64,000 nucleotides of DNA, from assembly GCA_964342355.1 (NCBI GenBank), contig CAYFFG010000013.1, forward strand, positions 30,530 through 94,529, in the 5' to 3' direction. Positions 33,519 to 41,726 of this stretch are shown piece by piece (position 1 is the stretch's first letter; every line of letters starts with the position of its first letter). Below the pieces are notes generated by a model. That model was not told the DNA's origin. It ran no database searches and saw only the letters and a list, made by a program, of their open reading frames with translations. The DNA comes from Hirschia sp964342355. Its GTDB lineage: Bacteria; Pseudomonadota; Alphaproteobacteria; Caulobacterales; Hyphomonadaceae. The position numbers and the translations under genes were made by a program.

Positions 33519-34475
33519 CTACCACTCAAAAATGGCGCCCTGGCGCGTCTCGATTGAATAGTCTGGCGCAATCACTCCAACAGGCTTTTGCCCGACGACA
33601 GCGTTCTGAATGATCTGATCGTCCAGTTTGTCTGCGGATACAGAATCGAAAACCTGTTTTGGCACCCGAACACCCCAGATAGCGACTCGTTTTGTTGACT
33701 GATTTTCCTCACTCTCAATTGGAACGGTCAGTATGCGACCTGTTTGATCAACGGCTTCCACAATCAGATAATAGTTTTTGATATTCGGGTTGTCTTCGTG
33801 GATGCGGAACAAGCCCGAATATTCGCTTGGACGAGACACGATGCGAACGACGTAAGTTGCAGAAAGGTCCTGAATAAGGGTTTTAAGATGCGTAACAGCA
33901 GTTTCAGCTTTTTGTTTGTCGGCGTCTGCAACCGCCTCCACGCCCAAGCGATAAAATGCTTCAGCGAGGTTGTCCAAGTCCTGAGGAACTGCAATCGCCT
34001 GAGCTTCGTCGCGTAAAGTCCTCAGGGTTTGAGGCAGCGTTTCGGCCAACTCAATACGACGCTGTTCTGCTTTGACTTTGCGTGGCTCAGAAACACCAAA
34101 ATGCCAGATCAGGCCACCGAGCAGTAAAGCACACAAACCGCCTGTTACTGGCTTTAGCCATTTGCCTCTATTAACGTAAATGTGCGCCAGTCTGACCCAA
34201 AATGTGTTCGGCGGCGGAGTGTAAGCGAACCTGTTTTCTTCTAGGGCTTTTACGCCTTCTTTGAGTGTTGCGTCAGGAACTGTGATGCCCTGGGCCGCAT
34301 AAATGGCCTTCAAACGCTTGATCAGTTCCTTTTCGCGCGCCTCACCGTCAAGTTCACGCAAAACAAGCTGCTCGCGATGACGTAACGTATCGACGACATC
34401 CATTGCTAAAAGCAGTTCGTCTAGTTTTGTGTCATCTTCGGTTGACGGCGTATCTGGAGGCAGGTCCTGGGTCAC
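33519..34475 (-). CDS. Single-span membrane protein, DUF6384-like
   Basis: A 318-residue protein with a cytoplasmic helical N-terminal part (LDELLLAMDVVDTLRHREQL), one strong membrane span at about 107-127 (LCALLLGGLIWHFGV) and an extracytoplasmic domain of about 190 residues, first helical and then beta-rich (YVVRIVSRPSEYSGLFRI). It resembles proteins annotated DUF6384. The start overlaps the end of the upstream gene by 4 bp (ATGA). It sits in the middle of the three-gene operon and would be the membrane anchor of any complex. No enzymatic motif is visible. Confidence 0.72.
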   Translation of the reverse strand: MTQDLPPDTPSTEDDTKLDELLLAMDVVDTLRHREQLVLRELDGEAREKELIKRLKAIYAAQGITVPDATLKEGVKALEENRFAYTPPPNTFWVRLAHIYVNRGKWLKPVTGGLCALLLGGLIWHFGVSEPRKVKAEQRRIELAETLPQTLRTLRDEAQAIAVPQDLDNLAEAFYRLGVEAVADADKQKAETAVTHLKTLIQDLSATYVVRIVSRPSEYSGLFRIHEDNPNIKNYYLIVEAVDQTGRILTVPIESEENQSTKRVAIWGVRVPKQVFDSVSADKLDDQIIQNAVVGQKPVGVIAPDYSIETRQGAIFEW

Positions 34476-35674
34476 GGTCTCGGTGTCAGCGCGCTCGCGA
34501 CACCGGTTTCAACCAAGCGCGACAGCCGCCGCTTTCCGTCTTCAACCGCCTCGCGGATTTCTTCTGAGTTGTCTGTGGCCAGAACCCGCATCTCATTGAT
34601 GATTTCCTGACTGCGTGTCTGGAATGACACGACAGATTCAACGAGCATTTTGACGGATGCGGCAGAGACAGTCGGGCCATAGCCTGCGCGAACTGCGGCT
34701 TCCTGAACTTTTCCGCCAATCTCAGACAAAGTTTCCAACGACTGATCGACACCTTTTTTCATGGCTTCCAGCGTTTGCGTGCTTTCATGCAAGCCATGTA
34801 GCCCGGTGAAAGAGGCGGTGAGCGCGGTCAGGACGACCTCATTGGTTGAGAAGAAAGAAACCGACTGTGCATAGATGCGTTCTTTGGCGCTGGTGGTCTG
34901 AACAAGACGCGCCATGATGACTTCAGACGTATTGTATCCGATCGTAATATTGTCGGAGAGGTCTTTAGCGACCTGGTACCGTTTATCTTCGCCTTGCAGG
35001 AGGCGTAGTTTTTCGTCGCGCTTTAATTCCAGTGCAGCACGCTCAGCTGCGTCATGTCCCGTGTAAGCTTCTATTGCGGCTAGAGCGGTATTTACATTCT
35101 CGCGGGCGTCCTGGAGTTTGCTTTCAGCTGTTTTGAGGACTTCCAGCGCTAGAACTTCAGACTGTTTCAATGCGCCTCTGAAATCCAAATACGCTTCAAG
35201 GATTTTGCGTTCCTTGTCGATCTGGTTCGCGGTTTCATCCTGAACTTCAAGGTAAAGCGCTTTGATCTTGTCGAAGCGCGATGCGATATCGCCGCGCGTC
35301 ATTTTCATCCAGACGTTAGAAATCCGCTCCATCGTGGAAATCTTTCCGTCGGCATATTGGTCGACGAGATCGCGAGAGTCGTCGCGAATGGAGTTAAAAG
35401 CTGTGGTGATACCTTCATAGCGCTCACCAACGGTCACACCGGATATATGTTCGCGGACCACTTCGTTGAACACGCTCATTTGGTCCAAAGTGCGTGCGAT
35501 AGCCGCGACTTTTTCCGGTTCCAACTGAGAAATTTCATTGAGGAGAGAGACGATTGGGGCGGTCTCTCCATTGCTTTCCTGAACGAGCCCTAGGGCGCGC
35601 AATCCGCCAACTGCCTTATCAAGATATTGCAGCGCAGACGGGCTGATGATCTCGCCCGCATTCGTCGTATTCAT
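34472..35674 (-). CDS. TelA-like helical protein (toxic anion resistance/cell-surface family)
   Basis: A 400-residue almost wholly helical cytoplasmic protein. The central part (RFDKIKALYLEVQDETANQIDKE, described in outline: aromatic-Lys, then a long Glu/Lys helix) and the end (SFFSTNEVVLTALTAS; VLATDNSEEIREAV) follow the pattern of TelA/KlaA-type proteins and of alphaproteobacterial proteins loosely named cell surface protein. It has no transmembrane span and no enzyme motif. It is the first gene of the operon and overlaps the next by 4 bp. TelA relatives are linked to tellurite, colicin and envelope stress, but the mechanism is unknown. Confidence 0.62.
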   Translation of the reverse strand: MNTTNAGEIISPSALQYLDKAVGGLRALGLVQESNGETAPIVSLLNEISQLEPEKVAAIARTLDQMSVFNEVVREHISGVTVGERYEGITTAFNSIRDDSRDLVDQYADGKISTMERISNVWMKMTRGDIASRFDKIKALYLEVQDETANQIDKERKILEAYLDFRGALKQSEVLALEVLKTAESKLQDARENVNTALAAIEAYTGHDAAERAALELKRDEKLRLLQGEDKRYQVAKDLSDNITIGYNTSEVIMARLVQTTSAKERIYAQSVSFFSTNEVVLTALTASFTGLHGLHESTQTLEAMKKGVDQSLETLSEIGGKVQEAAVRAGYGPTVSAASVKMLVESVVSFQTRSQEIINEMRVLATDNSEEIREAVEDGKRRLSRLVETGVASALTPRP

Positions 35675-35804
35675 TTTACCGCGAGTCCCTCACACAAACA
35701 GCGTGCATACGCCTGGCCCAGCTCAAAAATTGTTGTGTTCCGTCCCTGACGCGCACGATAACGCAAATTAGGTATCTCACATAGGTCATTCACCTGATGC
35801 GCGA

Positions 35805-36482
35805 TCAGACTTCTGCTATTAATTCTGGTCCATTATTGCGGACGTTGCCGACTTTAGAACTGACAGGCCAAACATGCGTGTCTTCGGCCGGAAACGGACG
35901 CATCAAATCGAAAACATCAAGATAGGACGCGCGCATCCATTTTTCATAGTCAGCAGGGTGTAAAATGACTGGCATGCGAGAATGAATGCCGGCAGTCGCG
36001 TCATTAGGCGTGGTTGTCAAAATGGTGAAAGTATCAAGTTCGGAACCATCGATCATTGCGCGGTTCCAGAGGCCTGCGCAGCAAAACCACCGCCTGTTTC
36101 TTAAGCTTACGGCAAAAGGAGTTTTCGATCCTTTTTCACCGCTCCACTCATAATATCCGCTCATCGGCACAATGCATCTGTGATGACGGAACGCGCCCTT
36201 GAAAGTTGCCGTTTCATTGATGGTTTCACTGCGGGCGTTGAACGTAGAAAACTTCTTTTCCGACAATGGCTTTTTCCACCATGAGGGGATTAAAGACCAT
36301 TGCGCGGGGGCCAATTCATACCCCGAAGGGCGATGTTCTATCGGCCTGATAATCGGAACAAACGACATAGGCGCGATGTTGTAATTTGCCGACGGCGCTT
36401 CGACGGCAATGGGTTCGAGGATGTTGAGGCGAGCGTGATATTCTCGCCAACTGATGTCATGTAAGTAGAAACGTCCGCACAT
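35805..36482 (-). CDS. SRAP-domain protein (YedK/HMCES type)
   Basis: A 225-residue SOS-response-associated peptidase-like protein that covalently traps abasic sites in single-stranded DNA. The start at 36482 is decided by biochemistry: Met must be followed directly by the catalytic Cys2 (MCGRFYLHD). A TTG two codons upstream would bury it. Other family residues are seen in NYNIAPM, FNARSETI, YYEW and HSRMPVIL. No LexA-type box was recognised upstream. It is a single gene, divergent from the NnrU-family gene. Confidence 0.93.
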   Translation of the reverse strand: MCGRFYLHDISWREYHARLNILEPIAVEAPSANYNIAPMSFVPIIRPIEHRPSGYELAPAQWSLIPSWWKKPLSEKKFSTFNARSETINETATFKGAFRHHRCIVPMSGYYEWSGEKGSKTPFAVSLRNRRWFCCAGLWNRAMIDGSELDTFTILTTTPNDATAGIHSRMPVILHPADYEKWMRASYLDVFDLMRPFPAEDTHVWPVSSKVGNVRNNGPELIAEV

Positions 36483-36567
36483 TGCCAAATTATAGGAATG
36501 GCGAAACTAAACGGAAACACCTAAATAGAGTTCCAGGCGGGAAACTTTTAAGGGTGAGGTGCTGGTG

Positions 36568-37152
36568 ATGGTCTGGTTGGTGTTGGGTGTGATAATTTTT
36601 ATGACACCGCATATTTTGGCGAGCTTTCGCAGCCGCGCCCCGGGAAACATTCGCGACAAGGTTGGCTACCCGGTTTATATGATCGCATTTTCCATCGTGT
36701 CCGCGATCGGATTGGGATTGATGATCTTTGGGTATGATCAAGCACGTTTAGATCCGGCTTATTCCACCCCAGTATGGATCGCGCCAGAATGGACACGTCA
36801 TATCATTTTGGCGGTCATGCCATTTGCCATGATATTATTGGTCGCTGCTTATGCGCCCACGGGCTACATCAAGAAATATTCCAAGCATCCGATGCTGACA
36901 GCAGTTAAGGCATGGGCGCTTGTTCACCTTATTTACAATGGTGATTGGCCCTCAATCATACTGTTTGGTTCAATTTTAGCCTTTGGTGGCTTGTCCCGAA
37001 CAATGGCGCGCATTCGCAAAGACAATGGCGCGCGTGACGCAGACGCCAGAATCATGGGGGATGTCGTTGCGGTTGTCGGCGGTCTTGCAACGACCGCCAT
37101 ACTTATAGCATTCCTGCACGAGTTTCTGACCGGTCGACCTGTGCTTGTCTGA
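36568..37152 (+). CDS. NnrU family membrane protein
   Basis: A 194-residue polytopic inner-membrane protein with about five to six spans. The N-terminal MVWLVLGVIIFMTPHIL and the HLIYNGDWPSIILFG segment match NnrU, a family first described beside denitrification genes and with a relative (PuuD-like/Z-ISO) that acts as a carotene isomerase. No nitrogen-oxide gene is near, so a denitrification role is not implied. ATG at 36568 lies eight bases after AGGGTGAGG; GTG at 36559 is an alternative. Confidence 0.85.
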   Translation: MVWLVLGVIIFMTPHILASFRSRAPGNIRDKVGYPVYMIAFSIVSAIGLGLMIFGYDQARLDPAYSTPVWIAPEWTRHIILAVMPFAMILLVAAYAPTGYIKKYSKHPMLTAVKAWALVHLIYNGDWPSIILFGSILAFGGLSRTMARIRKDNGARDADARIMGDVVAVVGGLATTAILIAFLHEFLTGRPVLV

Positions 37153-37276
37153 TAATTCAAAGCCTTGTGACTTGGCGAAAGCAGGTTGCAAGGCTATCTG
37201 CTGAAAAAGCGCTTAGCGACCTTATAAGAAAGCTGCGCTTTGCCAGTCCTTACCTTGAAAGGAGGCGCGATCATTC

Positions 37277-38143
37277 ATGTCCGCCCAAACGCGAACTCGC
37301 CGTAAATCCGTCAATGACCTTGCAGCCGCAAAAAATGCGACCCCGCTGGTTTGTTTAACAGCCTACACCACGCCAATGGCCCGCATGCTGGATCCATACA
37401 GCGACATGTTGCTGGTCGGGGATAGTGTCGGCATGGTGATGCACGGGCTCCCGTCAACAGTCGGCGTGACGATTGAAATGATGATCATGCACGGTCAGGC
37501 TGTCATGCGTGGTTCCGATCTGGCGATGGTGGTCGTAGACATGCCGTTTGGATCTTATGAATCCAGTCTTGATCAGGCTTTTCAGAATGCGTGTCGCATT
37601 ATGAAAGAAACAGGCTGTCAGGCTGTTAAAATTGAAGCGGGCGAATATGCTGCCGGTGTTGTCAAACATCTAGTGGACCGCGGCATTCCAGTTGTGGCCC
37701 ATGTCGGATTGCGTCCGCAGGCGATAAACGTGGATGGCGGTTTCCGCGCGAAAGGTCGCACAGAAGAAGAACGCAGGCGCGTGCTGGCTGAAGCGAAAGC
37801 TGCAGATGAAGCCGGGTGTTGCGCGATGGTTGTTGAAGGCATTGCAGAAGATCTAGCCGATGAACTGACCAAGGCTGTTGAATGTCCAACCATCGGTATC
37901 GGCGCTTCTGTTAATTGCGATGGCCAGATACTCGTAACCGAAGATATGATCGGCATGTTCGACTGGACACCCAAGTTTGTCCGGATGTACGGAAACGTCA
38001 AAGCGGAGATAAATAAAGCAGTCGAAGCCTACGCTGCAGACGTGCGCGAACGCCGTTTTCCAGGCGAGGATGAGACCTATACGATCACAAACGTCAGCAA
38101 AACAAAGACATCACGCATTGCAGGGAAAAAGCGGGGCGGCTAG
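37277..38143 (+). CDS. panB: 3-methyl-2-oxobutanoate hydroxymethyltransferase
   Basis: First enzyme of pantothenate and CoA synthesis; it transfers a hydroxymethyl group from methylene-tetrahydrofolate to alpha-ketoisovalerate. The 288 residues show LTAYTTPMARMLD, LLVGDSVGMVMHG, the metal region DMPFGSYE, VKIEAGEYAAGVVKHL, VVAHVGLRPQ and PTIGIGAS, all typical. AAGGAGG precedes the start (37257-37263, somewhat long spacing). The C-terminal basic tail (SRIAGKKRGG) extends beyond the barrel. panC is not adjacent. Confidence 0.96.
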   Translation: MSAQTRTRRKSVNDLAAAKNATPLVCLTAYTTPMARMLDPYSDMLLVGDSVGMVMHGLPSTVGVTIEMMIMHGQAVMRGSDLAMVVVDMPFGSYESSLDQAFQNACRIMKETGCQAVKIEAGEYAAGVVKHLVDRGIPVVAHVGLRPQAINVDGGFRAKGRTEEERRRVLAEAKAADEAGCCAMVVEGIAEDLADELTKAVECPTIGIGASVNCDGQILVTEDMIGMFDWTPKFVRMYGNVKAEINKAVEAYAADVRERRFPGEDETYTITNVSKTKTSRIAGKKRGG

Positions 38144-38196
38144 TGTCCGCTCCGAATTGAACAGATTGAGACGCCTGAAACTGGGGAAACCTACGC

Positions 38197-38922
38197 GTGA
38201 GCGATATTTTTGATGAAGTCGAAGAAGCCCAAAAGGCGGACCGGCTAAACGCATTCTGGAATAAAAGCTGGCCCATCTTTTTAGGTGGCGCCTTTGCGAT
38301 CATCGCGGTTGTCGGCGGTAATTCCTATCTAGAATCCCAAAAACAAAAGCGTATCGAAAATGCTGGCAAAGCGTTCGAGATTGCCGAAAAGTCTGTTGAA
38401 AATCAGGACATTGCTCGGACGCGTAGCGAATACGCGAAAGCATTGGCGTCCAATACCGGATTTGCTGAATTGTCCGGGCATTATCTTGCTCAGGCCGAGA
38501 TGCAGCTTGCTGGAGATGAAGCCGCTGCAACAGTCGCACTGGAAAAATCAGCAGAAGGCAAAGGTCCAATTGCTGATCTGGCGCGGATGAAGGTGGCATA
38601 CTTCAAAGCAGACAAGCTGAGCCTTGCTGAATTAGAATCAGAAATCGCCAGCCTCCTCGCTAGAGAGGACGCTTATGGCGCGCTTGCGCAGGAGTTGATC
38701 GCCGCTAAAGCGTTTGAAGAAGGCGATTACAAGCGGGCGCAGTCCGAATATCAGGCGCTGACGCTCAAACTGAACACTCCCGAGGGCGTAAGCCGCCGTG
38801 CAAATGATGCTTTGTCCATTCTTTCGACTTACTTGGAAGATACGGAAGAGGTAGAACAACAAGATGCTGAAGCATCAAACCAAGACACAGCGTCTGACGC
38901 TGCAGAGGAAGACCCGTCATGA
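38197..38922 (+). CDS. YfgM-like tetratricopeptide membrane protein
   Basis: A 241-residue inner-membrane protein: short cytoplasmic N-terminus (MSDIFDEVEEAQKADRLN), one span at about 28-45 (IFLGGAFAIIAVVGGNSY), then a periplasmic helical-repeat domain and an acidic tail. This is the YfgM/TPR_21 architecture; E. coli YfgM is a periplasmic chaperone partner of SecYEG and PpiD. The start is GTG at 38197. It overlaps bamB by 4 bp and is upstream of bamB and der, the same order as yfgM-bamB-der in E. coli. Confidence 0.88.
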   Translation: MSDIFDEVEEAQKADRLNAFWNKSWPIFLGGAFAIIAVVGGNSYLESQKQKRIENAGKAFEIAEKSVENQDIARTRSEYAKALASNTGFAELSGHYLAQAEMQLAGDEAAATVALEKSAEGKGPIADLARMKVAYFKADKLSLAELESEIASLLAREDAYGALAQELIAAKAFEEGDYKRAQSEYQALTLKLNTPEGVSRRANDALSILSTYLEDTEEVEQQDAEASNQDTASDAAEEDPS

Positions 38923-40259
38923 GACATTTCTTCAAAGCGGCGGCGGTTGTCGCTTTATCAGCCGGCCTTGTCGGGTGTAGTTCACTCAACCCATTTTCAG
39001 ATGGTGGAAAAGCAGAGCGCGATGCTGCTGAGAAAGCGCAACGTGTTCCTTTGATTGCGTTGGATGCGGAATTAAAAGCTGATCCCAACTTTGCTGTCAT
39101 CACTATTTATCTGCCTGAGGCGTCAAGTGCTGACGAGTGGGCGCAATCAGGCGGATCGGCAGGTAAAGTTATTGGCAATCGTAAGGGCGCTGATGCTTTT
39201 GAGATTGCTTGGAAAAAAAATGTCGGTGAGGGATCTTCACGCAAGCAGCGTCTGATCGCGCCACCAATTGTTTCAAACGATCGTATTTACGTTCTGGACG
39301 CTGACCAAAAAGTCCATGCGTTGGATTTGAAAGGATCGAAAGTTTGGAGCCGGGCGCTCGAGAAACCCCGTAAGCTTGATAAAATCGGTATCGGCGGCGG
39401 ATTAGCGGTATCCGGCGACAAGCTGGTTGTGACGTCTGGATATGGATATGCCGTCGCGCTTTCCACGGCCGATGGTACGGAATTGTGGAAACGTGAAGCT
39501 CAGGCGCCGATCACCGGTGCGCCAACGATTAGTGGCGGCACAATTTTTACCACGTCAGCCAACAATGAACTTTATGTTCTCGATTTGGAAACAGGTGAAG
39601 CACGCTGGTCTGACCAAGCAATCGCCGAAAGTGCGCGCGTGTTATCCGCACCAAGCCCTGCTGTAAGTGACGACATTGTTGTGGCGCCATTTTCTTCGGG
39701 AGAAATCATTGCGTACCTGCCAGTAAACGGTCGACGTCTGTGGTCAGACAGCCTGACGCGCGGTGGGCAGTTCACGCCAATTTCTGCAATCAATGATATT
39801 GCCGGACGTCCTGTCATATCAGAAGGCATGGTGTATGCGGCGAGCCAGTCCGGCGTTGTCGTAGGTGTTGATGCGATATCAGGCGGCCGGGTTTGGGCCA
39901 AGCCATTCGGATCTATCCAATCGCCAGCGGTGGCTGGTCAGTTTGTGTTCATCCTCAACACCAATGCTCAACTTGTATGTATGGACAAGAGTACTGGTGG
40001 TGTCATTTGGGTGCGTCAGTTGCGTCAATTTGAAAAAGAGAAAAAGGGCAAGGGCCGTATCGTCTGGACAGGACCTGTGATCGCTTCTGACAGGCTAGTG
40101 GTGGCCAACTCTCGGGGCGAAGTGATGGCGCTGGATCCACAAAATGGCGAAACATTGGACACAGTGAAAGTGGGTGACCCGGTTTACATCGAACCAATTG
40201 TAGCGCATGAGCATGTTTATGTGCTGACCGATGATGCGCGTCTTGTTGCGATCCGGTAA
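38919..40259 (+). CDS. bamB: Outer-membrane protein assembly factor BamB-like lipoprotein
   Basis: PQQ-type beta-propeller lipoprotein of 446 residues. The signal ends in GLVGC, giving lipidated Cys20. Repeated blades are seen as VYVLDADQKVHALDL-like units (here IYVLDADQKV, YVLDLETGEARW, VVGVDAISGGRVW, VMALDPQNGE). BamB supports beta-barrel insertion by the BAM complex. It is co-transcribed with the YfgM-like gene and followed 37 bp later by der. Confidence 0.92.
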   Translation: MRHFFKAAAVVALSAGLVGCSSLNPFSDGGKAERDAAEKAQRVPLIALDAELKADPNFAVITIYLPEASSADEWAQSGGSAGKVIGNRKGADAFEIAWKKNVGEGSSRKQRLIAPPIVSNDRIYVLDADQKVHALDLKGSKVWSRALEKPRKLDKIGIGGGLAVSGDKLVVTSGYGYAVALSTADGTELWKREAQAPITGAPTISGGTIFTTSANNELYVLDLETGEARWSDQAIAESARVLSAPSPAVSDDIVVAPFSSGEIIAYLPVNGRRLWSDSLTRGGQFTPISAINDIAGRPVISEGMVYAASQSGVVVGVDAISGGRVWAKPFGSIQSPAVAGQFVFILNTNAQLVCMDKSTGGVIWVRQLRQFEKEKKGKGRIVWTGPVIASDRLVVANSRGEVMALDPQNGETLDTVKVGDPVYIEPIVAHEHVYVLTDDARLVAIR

Positions 40260-40296
40260 GTTGAAACATAAGCTTTTCGGAATTTAAGGACGGATC

Positions 40297-41721
40297 ATGG
40301 CGTTGAAGGTGGCCGTCGTCGGTCGCCCTAACGTTGGGAAATCGACGCTATTTAATCGTTTAGTCGGCAAGAAGATCGCACTTGTTGACAACCAGCCTGG
40401 TGTAACGCGTGACCGTAAAGAAGCGCGCGGGAGCCTTGCTGACCTTGAGTTTGATCTCATTGATACGGCCGGGTTTGAGGACGTATCTGACGCATCTCTT
40501 GAAGCGCGCATGCGTCGTCAGACGGAATTAGCGATTTTAGAGGCTGATCTATCTCTTTTTGTTATCGACGGAAGGGTAGGCGTAACGCCTTTGGATCGCC
40601 GCTTTGCGCAATTATTGCGTGAAGCGAATAGACTAGTCGTGCTTGTCGTCAACAAATGTGAGGGCCGTCAGGGTGATGACGGCATGATCGAATCCTATTC
40701 GCTTGGGTTTGATAATCCAGTGCCATTATCTGCAGAGCACGGCGAAGGGATGAGCGATCTTTACCAGGCCATTCGCGAAGCAATGCCTGAGGAAACGTCA
40801 TTAGAGGCTATCAGTGGGCCAGCAGAACCGGAATGGGATGACGATAGCGTCGACTTTGACCCAGAAGCTGAAGAAATTGCAGCGCCTCCAGAGCGTCCGA
40901 TGAAGTTTACCGTCGTTGGTCGGCCCAATGCCGGCAAGTCGACATTGATCAACTCACTTCTTCAATCAGAACGTCTCCTGACCGGTCCTGAAGCTGGCAT
41001 CACACGCGACAGTGTGACGATTGCCTGGGAATATGAAGGTCGCGAAATGCGGCTGGTCGATACGGCGGGGCTTCGCAAGAAAGCGAAGGTGCATGAGCGT
41101 CTGGAGAAGATGTCGACTGGTGAGACGATCCACTCGATCAAATATGCCGACGTGATCGCTTTGGTAATGGATTCACGCGAAGCGTTTGAAAAGCAGGATC
41201 TTCAGATTGCTGATCTGGTGTTGCGCGAAGGTCGAGGTCTGGTCTTTGTGTGTACGAAATGGGACCTTGTCGAAAATGGCGCTGAGCGTCGTCGCGAACT
41301 TGAGGATACGGCGCGCCGTTTACTGCCTCAAGCAAAAGGCGCTCCGTTGCTGACAGTTTCTGGGATGACAGGTCGCAATCTTGATAAAATGATGGCTGCT
41401 GCGACCAAGGTTTTTAATGACTGGTCTGCGCGTGTTAAAACACGCGACCTCAACAACTGGCTTCAACATACTGTGCAGAAGCACCCGCCTCCCGCGCCAG
41501 GCGGTCAGCGGATCAAGCCGCGATATATGGCGCAAATGAAAACCCGGCCTCCGACTTTCGTGTTGATGGCGTCACGCGGCGACCAAATGCCAGAAAGCTA
41601 TAAACGTTATCTGGTCAACGGTCTGCGCGAGGCGTTCGACTTGCCTGGCGTGCCGATCCGCCTCTTTGTGCGTCAGGGTAAAAACCCATTTGCGGACAAA
41701 TCATCAGGTCGCCGCAAATAG
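40297..41721 (+). CDS. der: Ribosome biogenesis GTPase Der (EngA)
   Basis: Essential tandem-GTPase factor for 50S subunit maturation, 474 residues. Two G domains are present: GRPNVGKST near residue 9 with DTAGF, and GRPNAGKST near residue 207 with DTAGLRKKAK, followed by the KH-like C-terminal domain (RIKPRYMAQMKTRPPTFVLM). An acidic linker of about 40 residues separates the G domains. The gene ends 5 bp from the convergent PEP-carboxylase-like gene. Confidence 0.97.
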   Translation: MALKVAVVGRPNVGKSTLFNRLVGKKIALVDNQPGVTRDRKEARGSLADLEFDLIDTAGFEDVSDASLEARMRRQTELAILEADLSLFVIDGRVGVTPLDRRFAQLLREANRLVVLVVNKCEGRQGDDGMIESYSLGFDNPVPLSAEHGEGMSDLYQAIREAMPEETSLEAISGPAEPEWDDDSVDFDPEAEEIAAPPERPMKFTVVGRPNAGKSTLINSLLQSERLLTGPEAGITRDSVTIAWEYEGREMRLVDTAGLRKKAKVHERLEKMSTGETIHSIKYADVIALVMDSREAFEKQDLQIADLVLREGRGLVFVCTKWDLVENGAERRRELEDTARRLLPQAKGAPLLTVSGMTGRNLDKMMAAATKVFNDWSARVKTRDLNNWLQHTVQKHPPPAPGGQRIKPRYMAQMKTRPPTFVLMASRGDQMPESYKRYLVNGLREAFDLPGVPIRLFVRQGKNPFADKSSGRRK

Positions 41722-41726
41722 CAAGC

